Counted from the first letter of the stretch, positions 50,707 through 59,825 are shown. The stretch is DNA of 64,000 nucleotides from Dermacoccus abyssi (GCF_034541975.1 NZ_JAVYJM010000001.1), one strand, 5' to 3'. A program made the numbers and translations. The notes: generated from the letters alone by a model not told the origin.

Positions 50707-50821
50707 AAAAGACAGGTGAACCGTGCACACTCCAGCGCGCGCCCAGGGGCGCCGAACGCTGTTGCGGGGGCGCGCAGAGGCTGTTTCAGGAAGCACGCGA
50801 GCGCACGGAAGGCGGCGGACC

Positions 50822-51592
50822 ATGGCCCTGACACATCGATCGTCACCGGCGACGAGCAAGAGAACAGCGGCGGCCCGCACGGTCCAACTCGTGGCGACGA
50901 CCCTCGCCCTGACGAGTTGCGCCGCCGCGAGCAGCGACGGGCAGCCGCGAGCCCCCAAGGGGCACACTCCCACCGAGGGATCGACGAGGCTGTCAGCACA
51001 CGCATCGTCCGGCCCGGGCGTCGCAGGCCGGCTTTTGGACCTGAGCAAGGTGCGCAAGGGGGATGTGTTCACCGTGGACCAACTCGACCGGCTCGACGCG
51101 GCGGCTGCCCGGCGGGCCGGGACCGTCACGACGACGAAGATGTATCGCGACGACGCTCGCTCACAGGACACCACGCTCGTGACATACGTCGACTGCTCAC
51201 ACAAGAAGGCGTTCGTCCAACGCGACGACGAACTCCTCGCCGTGGAACGAGAGGGCAAGCCCTTGCGCGACCCCGATCACGTGGTCGCCTTCGCCACAGT
51301 CTCCGACGCCTGCTCACCTCCGCAGGGCCAACGGTCAACGGAGGAGTTCGTCGTCACGGCCTCCGACGACAGCAGCGTCACCCTGACGAGGCGGCAAGCG
51401 ACCGACCACCCTGAGCGCATACGACCGGTTCGCGTTTACGCGCGCACAGAGGCTCGCCTCACCGAGATGCACGAGGAGAAGACTGTCGGCGACGAGAGAC
51501 GGACACGGGGTCGGTGGACGTTCGCGTACGGCGAGAAATTGCCAGTCCCCCAGGCGCCCTCCGGGTGGGTGACCGCGTCGCAATCACGATGA
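50822..51592 (+). CDS. Secreted lipoprotein, unknown function
   Basis: 256 residues. A basic N-terminus, hydrophobic segment and lipobox ALTSC (Cys33) mark it as a lipoprotein. The mature part is charged, with two Cys (YVDCSHKK, SDACSPP) that may pair. Codon use is less extreme than that of its neighbours. I prefer the ATG at 50822, close before the signal peptide; a GTG at 50723 would add 33 Arg-rich residues. It lies between the BkaR-like regulator and the accD operon but is not obviously part of the pathway. Confidence 0.65.
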   Translation: MALTHRSSPATSKRTAAARTVQLVATTLALTSCAAASSDGQPRAPKGHTPTEGSTRLSAHASSGPGVAGRLLDLSKVRKGDVFTVDQLDRLDAAAARRAGTVTTTKMYRDDARSQDTTLVTYVDCSHKKAFVQRDDELLAVEREGKPLRDPDHVVAFATVSDACSPPQGQRSTEEFVVTASDDSSVTLTRRQATDHPERIRPVRVYARTEARLTEMHEEKTVGDERRTRGRWTFAYGEKLPVPQAPSGWVTASQSR

Positions 51593-51662
51593 TCGAGGCA
51601 CATTGACCGAAGCTGGTCTGGCCGTCACGGGCACCCTCGGCCCAACCCGCCCTCCGCGGTCC

Positions 51663-52205
51663 TCACCCGAGACGGGCGAAAGGCTCCGCGTAGGTGTACG
51701 TGCCGCTCGGAACGTCGGCTTCGTCGCCGAGGGCGCACGCCTGGAAGTATGCGCCCCATGCAGGGTCGGCGGCGATGCCGAAGTGCGAGGCCGGGACGAA
51801 CCCGAACCGGGCGTAGTAGCCGGGATCGCCCAGCAGGACGACGACCCGCTCACCGCCCTCCGTCGCGCGGCGTAGGAGTTCGCGGACGAGGGCCGCGCCC
51901 ACGCCGCGCCCTTGGAACGTCGGGGTCACTGCGATCGGGCCGATGCCGAGCGCGGCCACTCCGTCGACGTCGCCCCAGGTCGCCACGGCATAGCCCACGG
52001 GGGCGTCGCCGCTGCTCGCCACGAGTGCGAAACGAGACTCGTACGCGTCGCTTTCACGCAGCCAGCCGACGAGAGTGGCCTCCCCCGGCGCTCCGTCGGC
52101 CTCGACGGGCGGGGCGCTGTGCTCGGCCGCCGCGAACGCCTCGGCGACGAGTTGCCGCACGGCGGGAGCGTCTGCGGCAGTCTCTTCGCGAATGTCGATG
52201 TCCAC
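51663..52205 (-). CDS. GNAT family N-acetyltransferase (YhbS-like)
   Basis: 180 residues. The acetyl-CoA motif A is AVTPTFQGRGVGAALVRELL. GDPGYYARFGFVPAS is typical of the YhbS group. GTG at 52205 starts the family N-terminus (VDIDIREETAADAPAVRQLV). The substrate is not predictable. Confidence 0.85.
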   Translation of the reverse strand: MDIDIREETAADAPAVRQLVAEAFAAAEHSAPPVEADGAPGEATLVGWLRESDAYESRFALVASSGDAPVGYAVATWGDVDGVAALGIGPIAVTPTFQGRGVGAALVRELLRRATEGGERVVVLLGDPGYYARFGFVPASHFGIAADPAWGAYFQACALGDEADVPSGTYTYAEPFARLG

Positions 52206-52432
52206 GCGGGCATCACACCATGTTCTACCGATGCTGCTGGACGGGGTCGGAGCGACAGCTCCACGAGCGGCGGCCTCCCTCGCACCGCGTCGCCGCGCGG
52301 CTCCGAGCCTCGACAACGCGCACGTGGCGACACAAAACCGTGACCACTCGAACCGTTCCGCCCCGATCGCGACGGCGTTACGCTCCCCTCAAGAGCCGGT
52401 CGTGGTACCGGACACGAGGAAAGGCACACACC

Positions 52433-52711
52433 ATGGTGTTCTGGTCGATCGTCATCGCCGCCATCGTGATCACACTCGCGCTCGCATGGAACAAGGACCG
52501 CAAGCGCCGCACGATTCGCTCCAGCCCAGACGGCTTCGGCAACCACGCCGAACAGCGCTTCCTCGAAGAGGATCACCCCGTCACCGTCCACTTCGGACCA
52601 GGTGGCGGCACGGGGCCGGCGAGCACCCGCCAAGGCGAGGGAAGCAGCATCAGTTACTACGGCACGCATAGTTCTGGCGGCAGCAGCGGCGGCTTCGGCA
52701 TCACACCCTGA
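52433..52711 (+). CDS. Small single-helix membrane protein
   Basis: 92 residues: MVFWSIVIAAIVITLALAW is a membrane helix, then a basic stretch and a Gly/Ser-rich tail. AGGAAAGG lies 9 nt before the ATG and a hairpin follows the stop, which supports a real gene. The 228 bp upstream, to the divergent GNAT gene, hold nothing else I can identify. Confidence 0.55.
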   Translation: MVFWSIVIAAIVITLALAWNKDRKRRTIRSSPDGFGNHAEQRFLEEDHPVTVHFGPGGGTGPASTRQGEGSSISYYGTHSSGGSSGGFGITP

Positions 52712-52724
52712 AGCCCACCCCCGG

Positions 52725-52755
52725 ACGGCCCCGAACCCTCACGGTTCGGGGCCGT
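52725..52755 (+). terminator. Perfect 13-bp hairpin
   Basis: Arms 52725-52737 and 52743-52755, 5-nt loop, 13 bp after the small membrane protein stop. It separates that gene from the accD promoter. Confidence 0.7.
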
Positions 52756-52799
52756 TTCGCATGCCCGTCGAGTCGACACTCGCCCGGAGTCCCACATTT

Positions 52800-52819
52800 C
52801 AGTTAATTGTGATTAACTG
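52800..52819. promoter_or_regulatory. TetR operator C, upstream of accD
   Basis: CAGTTAATTGTGATTAACTG: perfect 8-bp arms, the best of the three copies, 108 bp before the accD start. Confidence 0.8.
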
Positions 52820-52827
52820 AGTTCGCG

Positions 52828-52843
52828 AGTGACCCACGTCACG
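52828..52843. promoter_or_regulatory. CRP/GlxR-like site upstream of accD
   Basis: AGTGACCCACGTCACG: GTGA-N6-TCAC core, 8 bp from operator C, the same pairing as at fadD. Confidence 0.5.
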
Positions 52844-52927
52844 ACGTGCTCAACGGCGCGCACGGATGCGACGTGACGTCACTCGCCCCGACCGCCTTCC
52901 GACCCACCGACACCGGGGAGCGAACGC

Positions 52928-54505
52928 ATGGCCCTCGATCACGCCGCGAACCGAGCAGAGCACCTGCGCCTGCTCGAGGAACTCGACGGCAAACTCCGCA
53001 CCGCCGCCCGCGGTGGCAGCGACAAGGCTCGCGAGCGTCACGTCAGCCGCGGCAAGCTGCTGCCGCGCGACCGCGTCGAGACGCTCCTCGACCCGGGTAG
53101 CCCCTTCCTCGAGATCGCCGCCCTCGCCGCCGACGGCATGTACGACGACGAGTGCCCCGGCGCCGGCGTCATCGGTGGCATCGGGCGCGTCGAGGGACGC
53201 GAGTGCGTCATCGTCGCCAACGACGCCACCGTCAAGGGCGGCACCTACTACCCGATGACGGTGAAGAAGCACCTGCGCGCACAGGAGATCGCCCGCGACA
53301 ACCACCTGCCGTGCATCTACCTCGTCGACTCCGGCGGGGCCTTCCTACCCAAGCAGGACGACGTCTTCCCCGACCGGGAGCACTTCGGACGCATCTTCTA
53401 CAACCAGGCGACGCTGTCGGCGAAGGGCATTCCGCAGATCGCCTCGGTCATGGGCTCGTGCACCGCAGGCGGCGCCTACGTGCCGGCGATGAGCGACGAG
53501 ACGGTCATCGTCCGCAACCAGGGCACGATCTTCCTCGGCGGGCCGCCGCTGGTGAAGGCCGCCACCGGTGAGGTCGTCACGGCCGAAGATCTGGGCGGCG
53601 GCGACCTGCACTCCAAGACCTCGGGCGTCACCGACCACCTCGCAGACGACGACCACGACGCCCTGCAACGCGTTCGCAGCATCGTGCGCACCCTCGGTCC
53701 GAAGGCCGAGGTGCCGTGGCGCATGGTGGAACCGCGTCCGGCGAAGCACGACCAGGAGCGTCTCTACGACGTCGTGCCGGTCGACCTGCGCACGCCGTAC
53801 GACGTGCACGCCGTCATCGACACCATCGTCGACGACGGCGAGTTCCACGAGTTCAAGGCCGAGTACGGCAAGACGCTCGTCACGGGCTTCGCTCACATCC
53901 ACGGCCACCCCGTCGCGATCATCGCGAACAACGGTGTTCTCTTCGGCGAGAGCGCCCAGAAGGGCGCGCACTTCATCGAACTCGCCGACAAGCGCAAGAC
54001 GCCGCTGCTGTTCCTGCAGAACATCACCGGCTTCATGGTCGGGCGCGAGTACGAGGCCGGCGGCATCGCGAAGCACGGCGCGAAGATGGTCACCGCCGTC
54101 GCGTGCGCCCGCGTGCCCAAGCTCACCGTCGTCATCGGCGGCTCGTACGGCGCCGGCAACTACTCGATGTGCGGTCGCGCGTACTCGCCGCGTTTCCTCT
54201 TCATGTGGCCGAACGCCCGCATCTCCGTCATGGGCGGGGAGCAGGCGGCGTCGGTGCTCGCGACGGTTCGTGGCGACCAGCTCGAAGCGGCCGGCACGCC
54301 GTGGAGCGACGAGGACGCCGACGCCTTCAAGGAGCCCATCCGTCAGCAGTACGAAGACCAGGGCAACCCCTACTACTCCACCGCGCGCCTGTGGGACGAC
54401 GGCGTCATCGACCCGGCCGACACGCGCGACATCGTCGGCCTGGCCCTCGGCGCGTGCGCCCAGGCCCCGCTCGACGATGTTTCCTACGGCGTTTTCCGGA
54501 TGTGA
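52928..54505 (+). CDS. accD1: Acyl-CoA carboxylase beta subunit (methylcrotonyl-CoA carboxylase type)
   Basis: 525 residues, two crotonase-fold carboxyltransferase domains. LVDSGGAFLPKQDDVFPDRE and QNITGFMVGREYEAGGIAKH are typical of the 3-methylcrotonyl-CoA branch. With the biotin subunit 6 bp downstream it should carboxylate 3-methylcrotonyl-CoA in leucine breakdown. GGGGAG is well placed before the ATG. First gene of a five-gene operon. Confidence 0.92.
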   Translation: MALDHAANRAEHLRLLEELDGKLRTAARGGSDKARERHVSRGKLLPRDRVETLLDPGSPFLEIAALAADGMYDDECPGAGVIGGIGRVEGRECVIVANDATVKGGTYYPMTVKKHLRAQEIARDNHLPCIYLVDSGGAFLPKQDDVFPDREHFGRIFYNQATLSAKGIPQIASVMGSCTAGGAYVPAMSDETVIVRNQGTIFLGGPPLVKAATGEVVTAEDLGGGDLHSKTSGVTDHLADDDHDALQRVRSIVRTLGPKAEVPWRMVEPRPAKHDQERLYDVVPVDLRTPYDVHAVIDTIVDDGEFHEFKAEYGKTLVTGFAHIHGHPVAIIANNGVLFGESAQKGAHFIELADKRKTPLLFLQNITGFMVGREYEAGGIAKHGAKMVTAVACARVPKLTVVIGGSYGAGNYSMCGRAYSPRFLFMWPNARISVMGGEQAASVLATVRGDQLEAAGTPWSDEDADAFKEPIRQQYEDQGNPYYSTARLWDDGVIDPADTRDIVGLALGACAQAPLDDVSYGVFRM

Positions 54506-54511
54506 TCTGAG

Positions 54512-56683
54512 ATGAACGAGAGCACGACGACCACGGCCCAGGCGCCCGGGCAGCGCGCCAACACGAGCGTCCTCATCGCCAACCGCGGCGAGATCGCGGT
54601 GCGCGTCATCCGCACCCTGCGCAGCATGGGCATCCGTTCGATCGCCGTCTACTCCGACGCCGACGCCGAGGCGCTGCACGTGCGCGAGGCCGACGACGCC
54701 GTCCGCCTCGCCTCCCCCGAACTGCTCGAGGGAGCCTCCGACGAGCGCTACCCCGACGGCCGGCCCAAGAACCCGTACCTCGACATCGACCGCGTCATCG
54801 CCGCGTGCCGCCTCACGGGCGCCGACGGCGTCCACCCCGGTTACGGCTTCCTCTCCGAGAACACGGCCTTCGCGGCCGCGTGCGAGGAGAACGGCATCGC
54901 CTTCCTCGGCCCGAGCGCGCACGCGATCGAGACGATGGGCGACAAGATCACCGCGAAGAACGCCGTCATGGCGTTCGACGTGCCGGTCGTGCCGGGCATC
55001 GCGCGCCCCGGTCTCACCGACGACGAACTCGTCGCCGCAGCGTCCGACGTCGGCTTCCCGGTGCTCATCAAGCCGAGCGCCGGCGGTGGCGGCAAGGGCA
55101 TGCATGTCGTCGAGCGCGCCGAGGACATGGCCGACGCCGTGGCCCGCGCCCGCCGCGAGGCCGCGACGAGCTTCGGCGACGACACGCTCTTCCTCGAACG
55201 CTTCGTCCTGCGCCCGCGCCACATCGAGGTGCAAGTCATCGCGGACAAGCACGGCAACGTGATCCACCTCGGTGAGCGCGAGTGCTCGCTGCAGCGCCGG
55301 CACCAGAAGGTCATCGAGGAGGCGCCCTCGGCCCTGCTCGACGCCGAAACGCGAGCACGAATCGGCGAAGCAGCCTGCAACACAGCACGATCCGTCGACT
55401 ACGTGGGTGCGGGAACGGTTGAGTTCATCGTCTCGGCCGACGCGCCGGACGAGTTCTTCTTCATGGAGATGAACACCCGCCTGCAGGTCGAACACCCCGT
55501 CACGGAGCTCGTCACGGGCCTCGACCTCGTCGAGCTCATGGTGCGCGTGGCCGCCGGTGAGGAACTGCCGTTCACCCAGGACGACGTCACGCTCACCGGC
55601 CACGCGGTCGAGGCGCGCGTGTACGCCGAGGACCCGGCACGCGGCTTCCTACCCACCGGTGGCACGGTCGTCGGGCTCGACGAACCGCAGGCCGCGAACC
55701 TGCGCATCGACTCCGGCATCGCCCGTGGCACGGTCGTCGGCTCCGACTACGACCCCATGCTGAGCAAGGTCATCGGCTTCGGCGAAGACCGCGCCGCCGC
55801 CCTGGCCGCGCTCGACGAGGGCCTGGCGAAGACCCACGTGCTCGGCGTGACGACGAACATCGACTTCGTCCGCTTCCTCCTCGCCGACGACGACGTTCAA
55901 GCCGGACGCCTCGACACCGGCCTGCTCGACGCCCGCGTCGGCGACTACGTCGCAACCCCGGCCCCCGACGACGTGCTCGTCGCCGCTGCGGCGACGCTGC
56001 TCGCGCCTTCCGACGCCGAAACCACCCCGACGGGCGCTCAGGCCGTGTGGCAGGGCATCGACGGCTGGCGCGTCGGCGGACGCCGCAGCGCACGGACGGT
56101 GCGCTTCGAGGTGGCCGACGCCGAGACCGAATCGGGCACGAGCGTCACCGAGGTCGCCCTCGTCTCGACGAAGGACGGCGGCGAGGAGGTCACGCTGCGC
56201 CGTGGTCTGCCGCCCCAGCAGGCGAGCCAGCCGCAGGCCGACGCCGCGAGCAGTGACGCCACTCGCGCCACGATCACGCGCCGTGACGGCTCGGGCCGTC
56301 TCGTCGTGACGACGGCGGGGCTGCGCCGCACGTTCAGCACCGAGGTCGTCACCGACAAGCAGGGTGTGCGCACCGTGTGGGTCGGCTCGCCCGAGGGCAC
56401 GTTCGCGGTCAAGGAGGCCAAGCACGTCAGCCTCCACGGTGACGCGGCTGCCGCGGCGGGCGGCGACATCAAGAGCCCGATGCCGGGCGCTGTCATCGCG
56501 GTGCAGGTGGAGAACGGCGACGAGGTGAGCGTGGGCCAGACGATCGTCATCGTCGAGGCCATGAAGATGGAGCACTCGCTCACCGCGCCCATCGACGGCA
56601 CCGTCGAGATCCTCGCCCCCGCCGGCACCCAGGTGGCCGTCGACGAGGTGCTCGCCCGCATCACCCCACCCGACGCCACCTGA
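54512..56683 (+). CDS. accA1: Acyl-CoA carboxylase alpha subunit (biotin carboxylase plus BCCP)
   Basis: 723 residues. Biotin carboxylase domain (about 15-470) with ATP-grasp motif KPSAGGGGKGM and EMNTRLQVEHPVTE. The C-terminal biotinyl domain has EAMKMEH with biotin-accepting Lys685. It carries CO2 on biotin to the beta subunit. Length matches methylcrotonyl-CoA carboxylase alpha chains. Confidence 0.95.
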   Translation: MNESTTTTAQAPGQRANTSVLIANRGEIAVRVIRTLRSMGIRSIAVYSDADAEALHVREADDAVRLASPELLEGASDERYPDGRPKNPYLDIDRVIAACRLTGADGVHPGYGFLSENTAFAAACEENGIAFLGPSAHAIETMGDKITAKNAVMAFDVPVVPGIARPGLTDDELVAAASDVGFPVLIKPSAGGGGKGMHVVERAEDMADAVARARREAATSFGDDTLFLERFVLRPRHIEVQVIADKHGNVIHLGERECSLQRRHQKVIEEAPSALLDAETRARIGEAACNTARSVDYVGAGTVEFIVSADAPDEFFFMEMNTRLQVEHPVTELVTGLDLVELMVRVAAGEELPFTQDDVTLTGHAVEARVYAEDPARGFLPTGGTVVGLDEPQAANLRIDSGIARGTVVGSDYDPMLSKVIGFGEDRAAALAALDEGLAKTHVLGVTTNIDFVRFLLADDDVQAGRLDTGLLDARVGDYVATPAPDDVLVAAAATLLAPSDAETTPTGAQAVWQGIDGWRVGGRRSARTVRFEVADAETESGTSVTEVALVSTKDGGEEVTLRRGLPPQQASQPQADAASSDATRATITRRDGSGRLVVTTAGLRRTFSTEVVTDKQGVRTVWVGSPEGTFAVKEAKHVSLHGDAAAAAGGDIKSPMPGAVIAVQVENGDEVSVGQTIVIVEAMKMEHSLTAPIDGTVEILAPAGTQVAVDEVLARITPPDAT

Positions 56684-56754
56684 CCGATCACCCGCGGCGC
56701 GTCACCCGCGCCGATACCAGCACACCGACTTCCTCCCGAATGAAGGAGAAACCC

Positions 56755-57933
56755 ATGAACACGTCGTTCCTCGCGGCCGACAATCTGCCCGACGAGTACG
56801 CCGACCTGCAGAAGATGGTGCGCGACTTCAGCCAGAAGGTCGTTGCGCCCGTCTCCGCCGAGCACGACAAGAACCACACGTTCCCGTACGAGGTCGTCAA
56901 GGGCATGGCCGAGATGGGCCTGTTCGGGCTGCCGTTCCCCGAGGAGTACGGCGGCATGGACGGCGACTACTTCGCCCTGTGCCTCGCCCTCGAGGAGCTC
57001 GCGAAGGTCGACCAGAGCGTCGCCATCACGCTCGAGGCCGGCGTCGGCCTGGGCGCCATGCCGATCTTCCGCTTCGGCAACGAGGAGCAGAAGAGCGAGT
57101 GGCTGCCGCAGCTCGCCTCGGGTGAGGCCCTCGGCGGCTTCGGCCTGACGGAGGCCGGTGCCGGTTCCGATGCGTCGGGCACGAAGACGACGGCCCGCGA
57201 GGACGGCGACGAGTGGGTCATCAACGGCTCGAAGCAGTTCATCACCAACTCCGGCACGGACATCACGAAGCTCGTCACGGTCACCGCCGTCACGGGTGAG
57301 TCGCAGACGAGCGACGGCCGCACGAAGAAGGAGATCTCGACGATCATCGTCCCGACCTCCACGCCCGGCTTCACCGCCGAACCGGCCTACGACAAGGTGG
57401 GCTGGAACGCCTCCGACACGCACCCCCTCAGCTTCGACGACGTGCGCGTGCCCAAGGCCAACCTTCTCGGTGAGCGCGGCCGTGGCTACGCCAACTTCCT
57501 GCGCATCCTCGACGAGGGCCGCATCGCCATCGCGGCGCTTGCCGTCGGTGCTGCGCAGGGCTGCGTCGACGAGTCGGTGAAGTACGCGAAGGAGCGTCAG
57601 GCGTTCGGGCAGAACATCGGCGCCTATCAGGCCATCCAGTTCAAGATCGCCCGCATGGAGGCCCGCGCCCACGCCGCGCGTTCGGCCTACTACAACGCGG
57701 CAGCGCTCATGCTGGCCGGCAAGCCGTTCAAGAAGGCCGCGTCCGTCGCGAAGATGGTGGCCTCCGAGGCCGCCATGGACAACGCCCGCGACGCCACGCA
57801 GGTGCACGGCGGCTACGGCTTCATGAACGAGTACACGGTCTCGCGCCACTACCGCGACTCGAAGATCCTCGAGATCGGCGAGGGCACCACCGAGGTGCAG
57901 CTCATGCTCATCGCCCGGGAACTGGGACTCTGA
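56755..57933 (+). CDS. Acyl-CoA dehydrogenase
   Basis: 392 residues. FGLTEAGAGSDASG and the C-terminal QVHGGYGFMNEY are family signatures. IGEGTTEVQ keeps a Glu at the position that is catalytic in short/medium-chain and isobutyryl-type enzymes; isovaleryl-CoA dehydrogenases lack it there. The substrate may therefore be a short or 2-methyl-branched acyl-CoA. The operon position corresponds to fadE19 in mycobacteria. GAAGGAG before the ATG at 56755. The stop codon lies inside the first unit of a repeat array. Confidence 0.92.
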   Translation: MNTSFLAADNLPDEYADLQKMVRDFSQKVVAPVSAEHDKNHTFPYEVVKGMAEMGLFGLPFPEEYGGMDGDYFALCLALEELAKVDQSVAITLEAGVGLGAMPIFRFGNEEQKSEWLPQLASGEALGGFGLTEAGAGSDASGTKTTAREDGDEWVINGSKQFITNSGTDITKLVTVTAVTGESQTSDGRTKKEISTIIVPTSTPGFTAEPAYDKVGWNASDTHPLSFDDVRVPKANLLGERGRGYANFLRILDEGRIAIAALAVGAAQGCVDESVKYAKERQAFGQNIGAYQAIQFKIARMEARAHAARSAYYNAAALMLAGKPFKKAASVAKMVASEAAMDNARDATQVHGGYGFMNEYTVSRHYRDSKILEIGEGTTEVQLMLIARELGL

Positions 57934-58262
57934 ATCACTCGTGAGGATCGGAGCGCAGCGCAGCGAGCACCGGACCGGAACGAGTGACCGAAGAGTCCCC
58001 ACAAAAATGCTGACTCTGAATCACTCCCGAGGATCGGAGCGCAGCGCAGCGAGCACCGGACCGGAACGAGTGACCGAAGAGTCCCCACAAAAATGCTGAC
58101 TCTGAATCACTCCCGAGGATCCGAGCGCAGCGAGCACCGGACCGGAACGAGTGACCGAATAGTCCCCACAAAAATGCTGACTCTGAATCACTCCCGAGGA
58201 TCGGAGCGCAGCGCAGCGAGCACCGGACCGGAACGAGTGACCGAAGAGTCCCCATGAAAATG
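57926..58262. repeat. Four tandem copies of an 86-bp hairpin-forming repeat
   Basis: Units start at 57926, 58012, 58098 and 58179 (lengths 86, 86, 81 and about 84). Each starts with GACTCTGAATCACTC and has the partly complementary GAGTGACCGAAGAGTC about 57 bp later, so each can fold. Unit 3 lacks one GCGCA and has a mismatch in its arm (ATAGTC for AGAGTC). The array includes the acyl-CoA dehydrogenase stop and fills the gap to the MaoC gene. It contains no credible gene. Confidence 0.9.
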
Positions 58263-58300
58263 TTCCTGAACACGCCACACCCACGAGTGAGGACACTCCC

Positions 58301-58810
58301 ATGACCCCCATCCCCGAGACGCCGGACGACGTCACGCAGGGCAAGACCGTCGAGCAGCGCGGCCTGTGGTTCGAGGAGTACGAGGTGGGTACGACCTACC
58401 TGCACCGCCCCGGCCGCACGGCAACCGAAGCCGACAACACCCTGTTCACGACGCTGACGATGAACACGCAGGCTCTGCACCTCGACGCCGCCTACGGCGC
58501 CGAGACGGAGTTCGGCGAGCGCCTCGTCAACTCGATGTGGACGCTGTCGACGCTCGTCGGCCTCAGCGTCGCGCAGCTGACGATGGGCACCATCGTCGCG
58601 AATCTCGGCTTCAGCGAGATCTCGTTCCCGGCGCCGATGAAGGCCGGTGACACGCTCTACGCGGAGACGACCGTCGAGGACAAGCGCGAGTCGAAATCGC
58701 GCCCAGGCCAGGGCATCGTCACGCTGCGTCACACCGGGCGCAACCAGCACGGCGACGTCGTCGCGGTGGCGGTGCGTCAGACGCTCGTGAAGTGCGCACC
58801 GGCTTCCTGA
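58301..58810 (+). CDS. MaoC family dehydratase
   Basis: 169 residues with a hot-dog fold. LWFEEYEVGTTYLHRPGRT and the substrate loop FGERLVNSMWTLSTLVGLSV match the MaoC dehydratases found beside CitE in actinobacteria (Rv2499c position). Expected role: hydration of a branched enoyl-CoA. ATG at 58301 with a GAGGA site. Separated from the preceding operon genes by the repeat array. Confidence 0.88.
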   Translation: MTPIPETPDDVTQGKTVEQRGLWFEEYEVGTTYLHRPGRTATEADNTLFTTLTMNTQALHLDAAYGAETEFGERLVNSMWTLSTLVGLSVAQLTMGTIVANLGFSEISFPAPMKAGDTLYAETTVEDKRESKSRPGQGIVTLRHTGRNQHGDVVAVAVRQTLVKCAPAS

Positions 58811-58915
58811 ACCAGCCGACCTCATGATCTGCACCTGGTGACGGATGGGGTAAATGGTGACGTCTGACCGTCACCACGTACCCCAACCGTCACCGTCTTC
58901 GACCCGGAGGAACCG

Positions 58916-59737
58916 ATGGACACTGCAACCTCGTGGACGATGCCCGGCCCCGGCTGGCTCTTCTGCCCCGCCGACCGCCCTGAGCGTTACGCGAAGGCCG
59001 CGGCAGCCGCGGACGTCGTCATCCTCGACCTCGAGGACGCGGTGAGCCCGGACGCCAAGGCGGGCGCGCGTCAGTCGATCGTCGACGACCCGCAGGACGT
59101 CGAGCGCACGGTCGTGCGCGTCAACGCGGCCACCACGGACGAGTTCGCCGACGACCTCGCCGCGCTCGAGAAGACGCCGTACCGGCGCGTCATGCTCGCG
59201 AAGACGGAGACGCGCGCCGACGTCGACGAGCTCGACGGGTACGAGGTCATCGCCCTCGTCGAGTCGCCGCTCGGCGCGGTGAACGCCTCCCAGATCGCAA
59301 CGGCCGAGAACGTCGTCGGCTTCATGTGGGGTTCGGAAGACCTCACCGCAGGGCTCGGCGGGCGCCGTAGCCGCCTCGCCGACGGCAGCTATCACCCGAT
59401 CGTGACGCAGGTGCGCGGCAGCGTCCTGCTCGCCGCCAAGGCCCACGGCTGCTTCGCCCTCGACTCGGTCTTCATGGACATCGGCGATCTCGACGCCCTC
59501 GCCGCGGAGACCGACGACGCGGTGAACATCGGCTTCGACGCGAAGGTCGCCATCCATCCCAAGCAGGTCGCGGTCATCCGCGACGCCTACGCGCCCACCG
59601 ACGAGCAGGTCGCCTGGGCCGAGGGCCTCCTCACAGCCGCCGAGGGCGAGCGCGGCGTCTTCACGTACGAGGGTCAGATGGTCGACGGGCCGGTGTTCAA
59701 GCAGGCCCAGCAGATCCTGCGGCGCGCGGAGAACTGA
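58916..59737 (+). CDS. citE: HpcH/HpaI aldolase / CitE-like beta-hydroxyacyl-CoA lyase
   Basis: 273 residues. TIM-barrel motifs: VVILDLEDAVSPDAK with metal-binding Asp/Glu, VVRVNAA, ALVESPLGA and FMWGSEDLTAG. Stand-alone CitE proteins of this type (Rv2498c in mycobacteria) are CoA-dependent lyases acting on compounds such as malyl-CoA or related beta-hydroxyacyl-CoAs, not citrate lyase subunits. Last gene of the operon; a hairpin follows. Confidence 0.88.
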   Translation: MDTATSWTMPGPGWLFCPADRPERYAKAAAAADVVILDLEDAVSPDAKAGARQSIVDDPQDVERTVVRVNAATTDEFADDLAALEKTPYRRVMLAKTETRADVDELDGYEVIALVESPLGAVNASQIATAENVVGFMWGSEDLTAGLGGRRSRLADGSYHPIVTQVRGSVLLAAKAHGCFALDSVFMDIGDLDALAAETDDAVNIGFDAKVAIHPKQVAVIRDAYAPTDEQVAWAEGLLTAAEGERGVFTYEGQMVDGPVFKQAQQILRRAEN

Positions 59738-59759
59738 CGCCGTCCAATCACTCACATCG

Positions 59760-59798
59760 GAAGCCCCGACGTCGCCCCACCGGTGACGCCGGGGCTTC
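59760..59798 (+). terminator. 14-bp hairpin after citE
   Basis: Arms 59760-59773 and 59785-59798, one mismatch, 22 bp after the stop. Confidence 0.6.
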
Positions 59799-59825
59799 GT
59801 CGCATCCTGCGTCCACATCGAGGAG

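Noticed and set aside
53345..55603. 752-residue open frame antisense to accD1 and accA1
   Set aside because: Both sense genes are unmistakable. The antisense frame is a by-product of high GC at third positions and has no family features.
57926..58262. CRISPR array
   Set aside because: Units are contiguous with no variable spacers and there are no cas genes nearby.
57935..58834. 299-residue open frame with repeated peptide blocks across the 86-bp array
   Set aside because: The repeats are translated only because the DNA repeats keep a frame. The rest is antisense to the MaoC gene, and the unit lengths (86, 81) do not preserve one frame.
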